NCBI RefSeq assembly: GCF_001698815.1
Contig: NZ_LGSI01000071.1
Span: 8,524-72,523, forward strand
Source of the DNA: Pseudomonas syringae
GTDB lineage: Bacteria; Pseudomonadota; Gammaproteobacteria; Pseudomonadales; Pseudomonadaceae
DNA: 64,000 nt
Direction: 5' to 3'
Positions 16,587 through 25,841 of the stretch are shown here, piece after piece (position 1 is the stretch's first letter; each line of letters opens with the position of its first letter). The notes beneath the pieces were generated by a model, which made no database searches, had not been told where the DNA came from, and worked only from the letters and a program-made list of their open reading frames with translations. Both the position numbers and the translations under genes were made by a program.

Positions 16587-17996
16587 ATGCTGAAGAAGCT
16601 GTTCCAGTCTCTCCGTTCCCCACTGCGCAAACCGCAGCAACACATCCGCAGCACACCTGAAGTGCTCAACAGCAGCCAACACTCGCTGCAACGCAGCCAG
16701 TTCAGCCGCTACGCGGTCAGCATTGTCGAGCGCCTGCAAAACGCTGGCTACCAGGCTTATCTGGTCGGTGGCTGCGTGCGGGACCTGATGCTGCATATCG
16801 AACCCAAGGATTTCGACGTCGCCACCAGCGCCACGCCGGAACAGGTTCGCGCTGAATTTCGCAATGCTCGAATCATAGGCCGGCGCTTCAAGCTGGTTCA
16901 TATTCACTTCGGCCGCGAAATCATCGAAGTCGCCACCTTCCGTGCCAATCATCCGGTGGATGATGAGGACGAAGACAGCAACCAGTCTTCGCGTAACGAG
17001 AGCGGCCGGATTCTGCGCGACAACGTGTATGGCACGCTTGAAGAGGACGCCCAGCGTCGCGACTTCACGATCAACGCCCTGTATTACGACCCGGTTTCCG
17101 AGCGCGTGCTCGATTACGCCAACGGCGTACACGACATCCGCAATCGCTTGATCCGCCTGATCGGCGATCCGCAGCAGCGCTATAAAGAAGACCCGGTGCG
17201 CATGCTGCGCGCCGTGCGTTTCGCCGCCAAGCTGGATTTCGGCATCGAAAAACACAGCGCCACGCCGATCCGGCAGCTGGCGCCGATGCTGCGCGATATT
17301 CCGTCGGCGCGTCTTTTCGAAGAAGTGCTCAAGCTGTTCATGTCCGGTTACGCCGCGTCGACCTTCGAAATGCTGGTCGATCTGGAACTGTTCGAACCGC
17401 TGTTCCCGGCCAGCTCCAAGGCCCTTGAATACAACCCGACCTACACCCACACGCTGATCAGCGAAGCCCTGGCCAATACTGACCTGCGCATCAAACAGAA
17501 CAAGCCGGTAACACCGGCGTTCCTGTTTGCTGCCCTGCTCTGGCCAGCATTGCCTGCCAAAGTGCTGCGCTTGCAGGAACGCGGCATGCCGCCGATTCCG
17601 GCCATGAACGAAGCGGCGCAAGAGCTGATCATCGAGCAATGCCAGCGCATCGCTATCCCGAAGCGTTTCACCATGCCGATCCGCGAGATCTGGGACATGC
17701 AGGAACGTCTGCCGCGTCGCTCCGGCAAGCGTGCCGATATGCTGCTCGACAACCCACGATTCCGCGCCGGTTACGATTTCCTCCTGCTGCGCGAAAGCGC
17801 CGGCGAAGAGACCGACGGCCTGGGCGAATGGTGGACCGATTATCAGGAATGCAACGACAGCGAACGCCGCGAGATGATTCGCGACCTGAGCAGCAAGCCT
17901 GACGCCACGGGCGCCCCGCCGCGCAAACGCCGCCGTACCAGTGGCGCCAAGCGCAAACGCGCCGCTGGCGACGCGCCGAATTCTTCCGGCGAATGA
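16587..17996 (+). CDS. pcnB: Poly(A) polymerase I
   Basis: Adds 3' poly(A) tails that promote RNA decay. 469 residues from the ATG giving MLKKLFQS. The class II nucleotidyltransferase head has LVGGCVRD (GG at 61-62) and KDFDVATSA with catalytic D75 and D77. A lysine/arginine-rich C-terminal tail (RKRRRTSGAKRKR) is typical of PcnB and distinguishes it from tRNA CCA-adding enzyme. An in-frame GTG three codons upstream is an alternative start. folK follows after 15 bases, the usual pcnB-folK pair. Confidence 0.95.
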   Translation: MLKKLFQSLRSPLRKPQQHIRSTPEVLNSSQHSLQRSQFSRYAVSIVERLQNAGYQAYLVGGCVRDLMLHIEPKDFDVATSATPEQVRAEFRNARIIGRRFKLVHIHFGREIIEVATFRANHPVDDEDEDSNQSSRNESGRILRDNVYGTLEEDAQRRDFTINALYYDPVSERVLDYANGVHDIRNRLIRLIGDPQQRYKEDPVRMLRAVRFAAKLDFGIEKHSATPIRQLAPMLRDIPSARLFEEVLKLFMSGYAASTFEMLVDLELFEPLFPASSKALEYNPTYTHTLISEALANTDLRIKQNKPVTPAFLFAALLWPALPAKVLRLQERGMPPIPAMNEAAQELIIEQCQRIAIPKRFTMPIREIWDMQERLPRRSGKRADMLLDNPRFRAGYDFLLLRESAGEETDGLGEWWTDYQECNDSERREMIRDLSSKPDATGAPPRKRRRTSGAKRKRAAGDAPNSSGE

Positions 17997-18011
17997 TCCA
18001 GGGTTGCTGAC

Positions 18012-18497
18012 ATGGAACGCGTCTATATAGGCATGGGCAGCAATCTGGCTGATCCCGCCGAGCAATTGCGCAGTGCGACCACTGCATTGACGCAATTGCC
18101 CCACAGTCAGTGGGTTGGCGTTTCAGCCTTGTACATCAGCGATTCCCTGCTGCCAGGCCAGCCGCGTTTCACCAATGCCGTCGCTGCGCTGGATACCGAG
18201 CTGACGCCACTGGCGTTGCTCGACCGCCTGCAAGCCATCGAACTGGATCAAGGCCGCGAACGTCATGAGCGCTGGGGACCGCGTACCCTGGACCTCGACA
18301 TCCTGCTGTTCGGTGAGCGCCTCATCGACGAAGCGCGCCTCAAAGTGCCGCACTATCACATGCACGCCAGGGCCTTCGTGCTCTACCCGCTGGCCGAGCT
18401 TGCCCCTGATTTGCAGCTGCCGGACGGTCGCTCCCTGAGTCAAATGCTCGCCGATTGCCCCTTCGAAGGACTTGAGCGCCTGCCTGCCCGCACCTGA
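18012..18497 (+). CDS. folK: 2-amino-4-hydroxy-6-hydroxymethyldihydropteridine pyrophosphokinase
   Basis: Transfers pyrophosphate from ATP to 6-hydroxymethyl-dihydropterin in folate synthesis. 161 residues, full length. Motifs are YIGMGSNL at the N-terminus, RFTNAV in the substrate pocket, and RWGPRTLDLDILLFG with the magnesium-binding aspartates. It follows pcnB closely. The next enzyme of the pathway, folP, is also in this window (44245-45096). Confidence 0.96.
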   Translation: MERVYIGMGSNLADPAEQLRSATTALTQLPHSQWVGVSALYISDSLLPGQPRFTNAVAALDTELTPLALLDRLQAIELDQGRERHERWGPRTLDLDILLFGERLIDEARLKVPHYHMHARAFVLYPLAELAPDLQLPDGRSLSQMLADCPFEGLERLPART

Positions 18498-18734
18498 CCC
18501 GGTAACAGCCTGGCTGTAACCGCTCTGCTGTAACCGGTAGCCGGGGGTAACACGCGCAATTGACTTCACGCCCCCTCCTCACGAAGATAGGCGTCCCCGC
18601 CAGCCTGTTCGCTGGCCCATGGGCGCAAGCAGGACTCGGTAAACACCGCAAAACGACGGTGTACCTGCTTTTCCAGGATGAATCTCACGCGTTGCTCGCC
18701 GTAGTGTTCACAGCGCCTGATCGAGGACTTTTCC

Positions 18735-19535
18735 ATGCCAGATATCACTGTTACGTCGTTGCTGGGCCTGAAACAAAAGGGTGAGAAAATCACCATGCTG
18801 ACCTGCTACGACGCGACCTTTGCCCATGCTGCAAGCCAGGCCGGCGTAGAAGTGCTGCTGGTCGGCGATTCGCTGGGCATGGTCCTCCAAGGTCATGACA
18901 GCACGTTGCCTGTTACCACCGCCGAGATGGCCTATCACGTGGCCTGCGTCAAACGTGGCAATCAGGGCGCGCTGATCATGGCCGACCTGCCGTTCATGTC
19001 CTACGCAACCCTCGATCAAACCTTCGCCAACAGCGCCGCGCTGATGCAGGCCGGTGCGCACATGCTCAAGGTCGAAGGCGCAGCCTGGCTGGCGGAGTCG
19101 ATCCGCCTGCTGAGCGACCGTGGCGTTCCGGTTTGCGCGCACATGGGCCTCACCCCGCAAGCGGTGAACGTACTGGGCGGTTACAAGGTGCAAGGCCGGC
19201 TGGAAACTCAGGCGCGGCAAATGCGTGCCGACGCCATCACGCTTGAGCAGGCTGGCGCGGCGATGCTGCTGCTGGAATGCGTGCCCAGCGAGCTGGCCGA
19301 GGAAATCAGCCATGCGGTGAAGATTCCGGTCATCGGCATCGGCGCGGGCAGTGCGACTGATGGCCAGGTGCTGGTCTTGCACGACATGCTGGGGCTGGCC
19401 ATAACCGGTCGCGTACCCAAGTTCGTGAAGAACTTCATGATCGGTCAGCCCGACATTCAATCAGCATTGCAGGCCTATGTTGCGGCAGTCAAAGACGTCA
19501 GCTTCCCGGCAACTGAACACGGATTTTCAGCATGA
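18735..19535 (+). CDS. panB: 3-methyl-2-oxobutanoate hydroxymethyltransferase
   Basis: Makes ketopantoate from ketoisovalerate and methylene-tetrahydrofolate, the first committed step to pantothenate. 266 residues. The family motifs MLTCYDATFA, VGDSLGMVLQG, KVEGA and HMGLTPQ are all present. The stop overlaps the panC start by four bases (ATGA). A 237-base gap from folK contains a possible TTGACT near 18560 but no firm promoter. Confidence 0.97.
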   Translation: MPDITVTSLLGLKQKGEKITMLTCYDATFAHAASQAGVEVLLVGDSLGMVLQGHDSTLPVTTAEMAYHVACVKRGNQGALIMADLPFMSYATLDQTFANSAALMQAGAHMLKVEGAAWLAESIRLLSDRGVPVCAHMGLTPQAVNVLGGYKVQGRLETQARQMRADAITLEQAGAAMLLLECVPSELAEEISHAVKIPVIGIGAGSATDGQVLVLHDMLGLAITGRVPKFVKNFMIGQPDIQSALQAYVAAVKDVSFPATEHGFSA

Positions 19536-20389
19536 TCACAGTTAAAACCGTGCGCGAATTACGCGCGGCTGTCGCACGTGCGCGCAGTGAAGGCAAGCGG
19601 ATCGGCCTGGCGCCGACCATGGGCAACCTGCACAGCGGTCATGCGGCGCTGATTACCAAGGCTGCGCAACGCGCGGACTTCGTCGTCGCCACCATCTTCG
19701 TCAACCCGCTGCAGTTCGGCCCTAACGAAGACCTGGCCACTTATCCGCGCACCCTGGCGGCAGATCAGGAAAAACTGCTCCAGGCCGGCTGCCATCTGCT
19801 GTTCACGCCGACGGTTGAAGAAATGTATCCCCACGGCATGGCCGACCAGACCATCGTCAGCGTACCGAGCCTGTCCGAAGGACTGTGCGGCGCCAGTCGT
19901 CCAGGGCACTTTGACGGCGTTGCGACGGTAGTCAGCAAGCTATTCAATATGGTCCAGCCGGATCTGGCCGTGTTCGGCCAGAAGGATTTCCAGCAACTGG
20001 CGGTGATCCGCGCGCTGGTACGCGACCTGAACATGCCGATCCAGATCATCGGTGAGCCGACGGTTCGGGCGGCGGACGGCCTGGCGTTGTCGTCGCGCAA
20101 CGGCTACCTCAGCGAAGAACAGCGCGCCATTGCGCCCGAGTTGTACCGCGTGATCTGCCAGATTGGCGACGCCATCAGCAAAGGTGAACAGGACTTCAGC
20201 GCGCTGCTCGACCTGGGCAAGCACCAGCTCGAAGCGGCCGGATTGCGCCCCGACTACCTGGAAATTCGCGAAGCCACCAGCCTGCGTCCGGCGACTGCCG
20301 AGCACAGTGATGTGGTCGTTCTGGCTGCGGTTTTCCTGGGCAAGACGCGCTTGATCGATAACCTGCACCTGAACAGGGAACATGCATAA
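19532..20389 (+). CDS. panC: Pantothenate synthetase
   Basis: Condenses pantoate with beta-alanine using ATP. 285 residues. The nucleotidyl-transfer motif PTMGNLHSGH is near residue 27, FGQKDFQQL and the KMSKS-like LALSSRNGYLS follow. It overlaps panB by four bases and is two bases from panD, forming a tight panBCD operon. Confidence 0.97.
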   Translation: MITVKTVRELRAAVARARSEGKRIGLAPTMGNLHSGHAALITKAAQRADFVVATIFVNPLQFGPNEDLATYPRTLAADQEKLLQAGCHLLFTPTVEEMYPHGMADQTIVSVPSLSEGLCGASRPGHFDGVATVVSKLFNMVQPDLAVFGQKDFQQLAVIRALVRDLNMPIQIIGEPTVRAADGLALSSRNGYLSEEQRAIAPELYRVICQIGDAISKGEQDFSALLDLGKHQLEAAGLRPDYLEIREATSLRPATAEHSDVVVLAAVFLGKTRLIDNLHLNREHA

Positions 20390-20391
20390 AC

Positions 20392-20772
20392 ATGCAAAGC
20401 ATCATGTTGAAGGCCAAGCTGCACCGTGCCGAAGTCACTCACGCAGTGCTCGACTACGAAGGCTCCTGTGCGATTGATGGCGAATGGCTGGACCTGTCCG
20501 GGATTCGCGAGTACGAACAAATCCAGATCTATAACCTGGACAACGGCGAGCGTTTCACGACCTATGCCATCCGGGGCGAAGCAGGCTCGCGGATGATTTC
20601 GGTCAACGGCGCGGCCGCTCATAAAGCGAAAGTCGGTGATCGCGTGATCATCTGCGCCTATGCTCAGTACTCCGAAGCCGAGCTTGAGCATTTCAAGCCA
20701 CGAATGCTGTACATGGCTCCCGGTAATGAACTTAGCCACACCAGCAATGCCATACCGGTACAGGTGGCCTGA
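20392..20772 (+). CDS. panD: Aspartate 1-decarboxylase proenzyme
   Basis: Makes beta-alanine from aspartate. 126 residues. The self-cleavage site is Gly24-Ser25 in DYEGSCAID, which generates the pyruvoyl cofactor at Ser25. With the ATG at 20392 the numbering agrees with the canonical position, supporting this start over the ATG at 20404. It is the last gene of panBCD. Confidence 0.97.
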   Translation: MQSIMLKAKLHRAEVTHAVLDYEGSCAIDGEWLDLSGIREYEQIQIYNLDNGERFTTYAIRGEAGSRMISVNGAAAHKAKVGDRVIICAYAQYSEAELEHFKPRMLYMAPGNELSHTSNAIPVQVA

Positions 20773-20954
20773 CGAACCAGCACCGAACATGTTTAATGCC
20801 CGGACGATGTTGTGTGAAAAAGTACCGAGCCCAGGTAAAGCGAAGCGCAGACAAACAGGCGCACAGGTATTAGTCTCCAACGCCGTAAAACCTGTCTGAT
20901 CCCGCTCGCTTTTAAGGTCCAAAGCCAGTTCCAAGTACAAGGAAACCCGCAGCG

Positions 20955-22619
20955 ATGGCGTACTACCGCACCCCTTCCGACGTGACCAGCCTGCCCGCTT
21001 GGCAGGCACTCAATCAACACCGCGAAGCCATGCAGGATTTCAGCATGCGCGAAGCGTTCAACGAAAACCCGCAGCGTTTCAGCGAATTCACCCTGAGCAG
21101 TTGTGGTCTGTTTCTCGATTACTCGAAAAACCTGATCACCAGTGAAACCCGCGACTTGCTGGTGAGCCTGGCCAATGAAGTCGGCCTCAAAGAAGCCATC
21201 AAGGCGCAATACGACGGCGAGCTGGTCAACGCTTCCGAAGGCCGCCCGGCGTTGCATACCGCGCTGCGACGTCCGGTTGGCGACAAGCTGCAGGTCAACG
21301 GCGTCAACGTGATGCCTGAAGTTCACAAAGTGCTCAACCAGATGACTGATCTGGTCGGCCGCATTCACGACGGTCTGTGGCGCGGCTACACCGAGAAGCC
21401 AATCACCGACGTGGTGAACATCGGCATCGGTGGTTCGTTCCTCGGTCCGGAGCTGGTGTCCGAAGCGTTGTTGTCCTACGCGCAAAAAGGCGTTCGCTGT
21501 CATTACCTGGCGAACATCGACGGCAGTGAGTTCCACGAACTGACCTTGAAGCTGCGTGCTGAAACGACGCTGTTCATCGTTTCGTCGAAGACCTTCACCA
21601 CCCTGGAAACCCTCAAGAACGCGACCGCCGCCCGTGCCTGGTATCTGGCGCAAGGCGGTTCCGAGGCTGAGCTGTATCGTCACTTCATCGCGGTGTCGAG
21701 CAACAATGCCGCTGCCGTGGCGTTCGGCATCCGTGAAGAAAACATCTTCCCGATGTGGGACTGGGTCGGCGGTCGTTATTCGCTATGGTCGGCTATCGGC
21801 CTGCCTATCGCGCTGGCCATCGGCATGTCCAACTTCAAGGAACTGTTGTCCGGCGCGTATTCGATGGACCAACACTTCCTGACCGCGTCGTTCGAACAGA
21901 ACATGCCGGTGCTGTTGGCGCTGCTGGGTGTCTGGTACGGCAATTTCTGGGGCGCGCAAAGCCACGCGATTCTGCCTTACGACCATTACCTGCGTAACAT
22001 CACCAAGCACTTGCAACAGCTGGACATGGAATCCAACGGCAAGAGCGTGCGCCAGGACGGCACGCCGGTTTCTACCGACACCGGCCCGGTCATCTGGGGC
22101 GGCGTAGGCGCCAACGGTCAGCATGCTTATCACCAGTTGCTGCACCAGGGCACGCAGATGATTCCGGCTGACTTCATCGTGCCGATTGTCAGCTTCAACC
22201 CGGTCGCCGATCACCACCAATGGCTGTACGCCAACTGCCTGTCGCAAAGCCAGGCCTTGATGATGGGCAAGACTCGCAGCGAAGCCGAAGCTGAACTGCG
22301 TGACAAGGGCATGGCCGAAGGCGACGTGCAAAAGCTCGCGCCGCACAAAGTCATCCCCGGCAACCGTCCGAGCAACACCCTGGTGCTCGAACGCATTAGC
22401 CCCCGCCGCCTCGGCGCACTGGTGGCGATGTACGAACACAAGGTCTTCGTGCAAAGCGTGATATGGGGCACCAACGCCTTTGATCAGTGGGGTGTGGAGC
22501 TGGGCAAGGAAATGGGCAAGGCGGTTTACCAGCGCCTGACCGGCGGCACCGACGAACCAGCTGATGACGCGTCGACCCAGGGCCTGATCAATTATTTCCG
22601 TGGTCGTCACCGCGGCTGA
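20955..22619 (+). CDS. pgi: Glucose-6-phosphate isomerase
   Basis: Interconverts glucose-6-phosphate and fructose-6-phosphate. 554 residues. The signatures are VNIGIGGSFLGPE, SSKTFTTLET, WDWVGGRYSLWS and GVGANGQHAYHQLLHQGT with the catalytic residues of the family. In Pseudomonas it mainly works in the gluconeogenic direction and the cyclic Entner-Doudoroff route. A 182-base gap after panD shows no clear promoter to me; an own terminator follows. Confidence 0.97.
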   Translation: MAYYRTPSDVTSLPAWQALNQHREAMQDFSMREAFNENPQRFSEFTLSSCGLFLDYSKNLITSETRDLLVSLANEVGLKEAIKAQYDGELVNASEGRPALHTALRRPVGDKLQVNGVNVMPEVHKVLNQMTDLVGRIHDGLWRGYTEKPITDVVNIGIGGSFLGPELVSEALLSYAQKGVRCHYLANIDGSEFHELTLKLRAETTLFIVSSKTFTTLETLKNATAARAWYLAQGGSEAELYRHFIAVSSNNAAAVAFGIREENIFPMWDWVGGRYSLWSAIGLPIALAIGMSNFKELLSGAYSMDQHFLTASFEQNMPVLLALLGVWYGNFWGAQSHAILPYDHYLRNITKHLQQLDMESNGKSVRQDGTPVSTDTGPVIWGGVGANGQHAYHQLLHQGTQMIPADFIVPIVSFNPVADHHQWLYANCLSQSQALMMGKTRSEAEAELRDKGMAEGDVQKLAPHKVIPGNRPSNTLVLERISPRRLGALVAMYEHKVFVQSVIWGTNAFDQWGVELGKEMGKAVYQRLTGGTDEPADDASTQGLINYFRGRHRG

Positions 22620-22644
22620 TCTTGCGCTCAACGCAACACCCGAG

Positions 22645-22675
22645 CCCGCCGCTCTCGCAAGAGACGGCGGGTTTT
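22645..22675 (+). terminator. pgi terminator
   Basis: CCCGCCG/CGGCGGG with an inner CTCT/AGAG stem is followed by TTTT, 25 bases after the pgi stop. Confidence 0.85.
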
Positions 22676-22739
22676 GCGTTTCTGGGCGTGGATTGAACCC
22701 ACCCAAGCCCGACGCACTACACTGCCTTGTGACCTCCAC

Positions 22740-22747
22740 AAGAATAA
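22740..22747 (+). promoter_or_regulatory. Candidate Crc/Hfq CA motif at the acs ribosome binding site
   Basis: AAGAATAA fits AANAANAA and directly abuts the AGGA ribosome binding site of acs. Hfq/Crc binding there would block translation during catabolite repression. Confidence 0.55.
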
Positions 22748-22756
22748 GGAACCGTC

Positions 22757-24694
22757 ATGTTCGATATCAGCAGATATCCCCAAGCCGATGCTGTGCGCCA
22801 GGCGGCGCAGCTGAACGCCGCCGATTATCAGCGCATGTACCGCGAGTCAGTGGAACAACCCGACCTGTTCTGGGCCGAACAAGCCAAAATCTTCCTCGAC
22901 TGGTCAACGCCGTGGAACGAAGTGCAGCGCGCCGATCTCAAGACCGGCGAAGCCCAGTGGTTTGCAGGTGGCAAACTCAACGTCAGCTACAACTGCATCG
23001 ACCGCCATCTCAAGCAGCGCGGCGAGCAGATAGCCATTATCTGGGAGGGCGACAATCCTTCTGAATCCGCTGAAATAACCTACAAAAAACTCCATCACAA
23101 CGTCGCCCGCCTCGCCAACGTACTGAAAAGCCGTGGCGTAAAAAAAGGTGATCGGGTGTGCATCTACATGCCGATGATCCCTGAAGCCGCCTACGCCATG
23201 CTCGCCTGCACGCGAATCGGCGCGGTGCATTCGGTGGTCTTCGGTGGTTTCTCGCCGGACGCCCTGCGTGACCGGATTCTCGATGCCGACTGCCGCACGG
23301 TGATTACCGCTGACGAAGGCGTGCGCGGTGGTAAATACGTGGCACTCAAACAGAACGTCGACAAGGCACTGCAAAGTTGCCCGAATGTCAGCACGGTACT
23401 GGTGGTGCAACGCACTGAAGGCGATGTGGATTGGGTGCCGGATCGCGATATCTGGTATCACGAAGCCGTACGCGGCATGAGCGATGACTGTCCGCCAGAA
23501 CCGATGGACGCCGAAGATCCGCTGTTTATTCTTTACACCTCTGGCAGTACCGGCAAACCCAAAGGCGTGCTGCACACCACCGGTGGTTATTTGCTGCAGG
23601 TGGCGATGACCCACAAATACGTGTTCGATTACCGCGACGGCGAAGTCTTCTGGTGTACGGCGGATGTCGGCTGGGTGACTGGCCACAGTTACATCGTCTA
23701 TGGCCCGCTGGCGAATGGCGCGACAACCCTGATGTTCGAAGGCGTGCCCAGCTACCCGGACAGCTCGCGCTTCTGGCAAGTGATCGACAAGCATCAGGTG
23801 AATATTTTCTACACTGCGCCCACCGCGTTGCGCGCCTTGATGCGCGAAGGGCTCGCCCCCTTGCAGGACACATCCCGGGAAAGCCTGCGTTTGCTCGGAA
23901 GCGTCGGTGAGCCGATCAACCCGGAAGCGTGGGAATGGTATTTCCATCAGGTAGGCAAAGAGCGCTGCCCGATTGTCGATACCTGGTGGCAGACGGAAAC
24001 CGGCGGCATTCTGCTGACCCCGCTGATCAGTGCCAGCCGGATCAAACCGGGCTGCGCCACGCAGCCGATGTTCGGCGTGCAGCCGGTTCTGCTCGACGAC
24101 AAGGGTCAGGAAATCCAGGGCGCGGCCAGCGGTTTGCTGGCGCTAAAGGCCAGTTGGCCGGGGCAGATACGCAGCGTGTATGGCGACAAGCAGCGCATGA
24201 TCGATACCTACTTCAAGCCATATCCCGGTTATTACTTCACAGGGGACGGCGCTCGTCGCGACGAGGACGGCGATTACTGGATCACCGGGCGCGTGGATGA
24301 CGTCATCAACGTTTCCGGGCATCGGATCGGAACGGCCGAAATCGAAAGCGCCCTGGTGCTGCACGACAGTATTGCCGAGGCCGCCGTCGTCGGTTATCCA
24401 CACGACGTCAAAGGCATGGGCATCTACGCCTTTGTAACGCCGATGAATGGAGTCGAACCCAGTGAGGAGTTGCGCAAAGAGCTGCTTGCTCACGTCAGCT
24501 CGGAAATCGGCAGTTTCGCCAAACCCGAGCTGATTCAATGGGCGCCAGCACTGCCGAAAACCCGCTCGGGGAAAATCATGCGGCGCATTCTGCGCAAGAT
24601 TGCCTGCAATGAACTGGACACTTTGGGCGACACCTCCACCCTCGCCGACCCGAGCGTGGTGGAAGGACTGATCGACAAACGCTTGAATCGTTGA
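22757..24694 (+). CDS. acs: Acetyl-CoA synthetase
   Basis: Activates acetate to acetyl-CoA through acetyl-AMP. 645 residues, the usual Acs length. The ANL-family P-loop is YTSGSTGKPKG; DTWWQTETGG, YFTGDGARRDEDGDYWITGR and the C-terminal TRSGKIMRRILRK follow. K606 is the lysine that protein acetyltransferases modify in homologues. Pseudomonads often carry two acs genes, and which paralogue this is cannot be decided here. A CA motif at its ribosome binding site suggests Crc/Hfq control. Confidence 0.96.
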   Translation: MFDISRYPQADAVRQAAQLNAADYQRMYRESVEQPDLFWAEQAKIFLDWSTPWNEVQRADLKTGEAQWFAGGKLNVSYNCIDRHLKQRGEQIAIIWEGDNPSESAEITYKKLHHNVARLANVLKSRGVKKGDRVCIYMPMIPEAAYAMLACTRIGAVHSVVFGGFSPDALRDRILDADCRTVITADEGVRGGKYVALKQNVDKALQSCPNVSTVLVVQRTEGDVDWVPDRDIWYHEAVRGMSDDCPPEPMDAEDPLFILYTSGSTGKPKGVLHTTGGYLLQVAMTHKYVFDYRDGEVFWCTADVGWVTGHSYIVYGPLANGATTLMFEGVPSYPDSSRFWQVIDKHQVNIFYTAPTALRALMREGLAPLQDTSRESLRLLGSVGEPINPEAWEWYFHQVGKERCPIVDTWWQTETGGILLTPLISASRIKPGCATQPMFGVQPVLLDDKGQEIQGAASGLLALKASWPGQIRSVYGDKQRMIDTYFKPYPGYYFTGDGARRDEDGDYWITGRVDDVINVSGHRIGTAEIESALVLHDSIAEAAVVGYPHDVKGMGIYAFVTPMNGVEPSEELRKELLAHVSSEIGSFAKPELIQWAPALPKTRSGKIMRRILRKIACNELDTLGDTSTLADPSVVEGLIDKRLNR

Positions 24695-24724
24695 GCGAAG
24701 CGGGGCATGGTCCCGCATAGGTTC

Positions 24725-24780
24725 CGTAGGACCGGCTTCAGCCGGGAGAGCAGCCTCGTGGCTGAAGCCGCTCCTACGGG
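24725..24780. repeat. REP doublet, type B
   Basis: The arms CGTAGGACCGGCTTCAGCC (left) and GGCTGAAGCCGCTCCTACG (right) are nearly perfect inverted repeats around a short spacer. The sequence family differs from the GAGGCTTGCCCGCG type and recurs at 27041-27098. Confidence 0.88.
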
Positions 24781-24825
24781 ATTACGCGTCAATTCAAGTG
24801 GTTATGTTTTGTTCGATGAGAGCCC

Positions 24826-25692
24826 ATGGAATTCATCCGAAGTCGTATCGAAACCCAAGTCATGAGCCTCACCGGGCTGTCACTCGGCCAACTGGATCTG
24901 GAAAACCCCAAGGGCGATCCCGGTTTGTTTGGGCCAGATGCCATTTGCTGGCAAGTCCACGGCGATTTCCCCAGCATGCTGATCGGCGGTATCAGCGCCC
25001 TGATGTTGCAGGCGCTGCATCCGCTCGCCCTGGCCGGTGTCTGGGATCACTCCAACTTTCGTCAGGACATGCTTGGCCGCTTGCGCCGCACCGGGCAATT
25101 CATCTCCGGCACCACCTTTGGCTCCACCCAGGACGCCAACTGGCTGATAGACAAGGTGCGCACCATTCACCTGCAAGTGACCGGCTCCGCGCCCGACGGC
25201 CGGCCCTATGCCGCCAGCGACCCGGATTTGCTGACCTGGGTGCATGTCGCCGAGGTCAGCAATTTTCTCGCCGCGCATTTGCGCTACCTGAACCCGAACC
25301 TTTCCCTAGCGGATCAGGACCGGTACTACAACGAAACGGCGCTTGTCGCTGAACGGCTCGGCGCGCGGAATGTGCCGCGCTCGTCGCAGGAAATCGCCGA
25401 TTACCTAGCCGGCATCCGTCCGCAATTGATGTGCGACGAGCGCAGCCGGGAAGTCTTGCGTCTGCTGCTGGCGGCGCCTGCACCCAGCTTGATGGCCAAA
25501 CCCATGGGTTCTTTAATGATGCAGGCGGGCATTGAGTTGCTGCCTGACTGGGCCAGCGCGATGCTCGATCTGCATCAATCCCCCTTACAACGCAAAATGA
25601 TCCGCGCCGCCGTCAAACGCAGTGCTCCGGTATTGCGCTGGGCGGTGCGCAACGGCTCGATTCATCGCGCCCGGCGGCGCATGGACCAGTAA
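24826..25692 (+). CDS. DUF2236 (MpaB/latex-clearing-like oxygenase) family protein
   Basis: A 288-residue, mainly helical protein. The ISALMLQALHPLALAGVWDHS segment and the downstream RTGQFISGTTFG and HVAEVSNFL segments match the DUF2236 family. That family includes MpaB and the rubber oxygenase Lcp and often uses a b-type haem; His residues in LHPLA and WVHVAE are candidate ligands. The physiological substrate is unknown. It stands between acs and a thiolase gene but has its own gaps, so an operon is not certain. Confidence 0.78.
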   Translation: MEFIRSRIETQVMSLTGLSLGQLDLENPKGDPGLFGPDAICWQVHGDFPSMLIGGISALMLQALHPLALAGVWDHSNFRQDMLGRLRRTGQFISGTTFGSTQDANWLIDKVRTIHLQVTGSAPDGRPYAASDPDLLTWVHVAEVSNFLAAHLRYLNPNLSLADQDRYYNETALVAERLGARNVPRSSQEIADYLAGIRPQLMCDERSREVLRLLLAAPAPSLMAKPMGSLMMQAGIELLPDWASAMLDLHQSPLQRKMIRAAVKRSAPVLRWAVRNGSIHRARRRMDQ

Positions 25693-25819
25693 GCTAAACG
25701 GCAAGCCAAAACGGATACTGGTCGGTTCTCGGTTGGAAGCGCCCGCCATTTGTGTGACAACATGGACCTCTTCATCACAACGACTCGGGACCGAAGCATC
25801 ATTCCCGACGTAAAACCCT

Positions 25820-25827
25820 AACAAAAA
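25820..25827 (+). promoter_or_regulatory. Candidate Crc/Hfq CA motif before the thiolase gene
   Basis: AACAAAAA matches AANAANAA and touches the GAGG ribosome binding site of the thiolase gene at 25842. Confidence 0.5.
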
Positions 25828-25841
25828 TGAGGATCCGCGCC

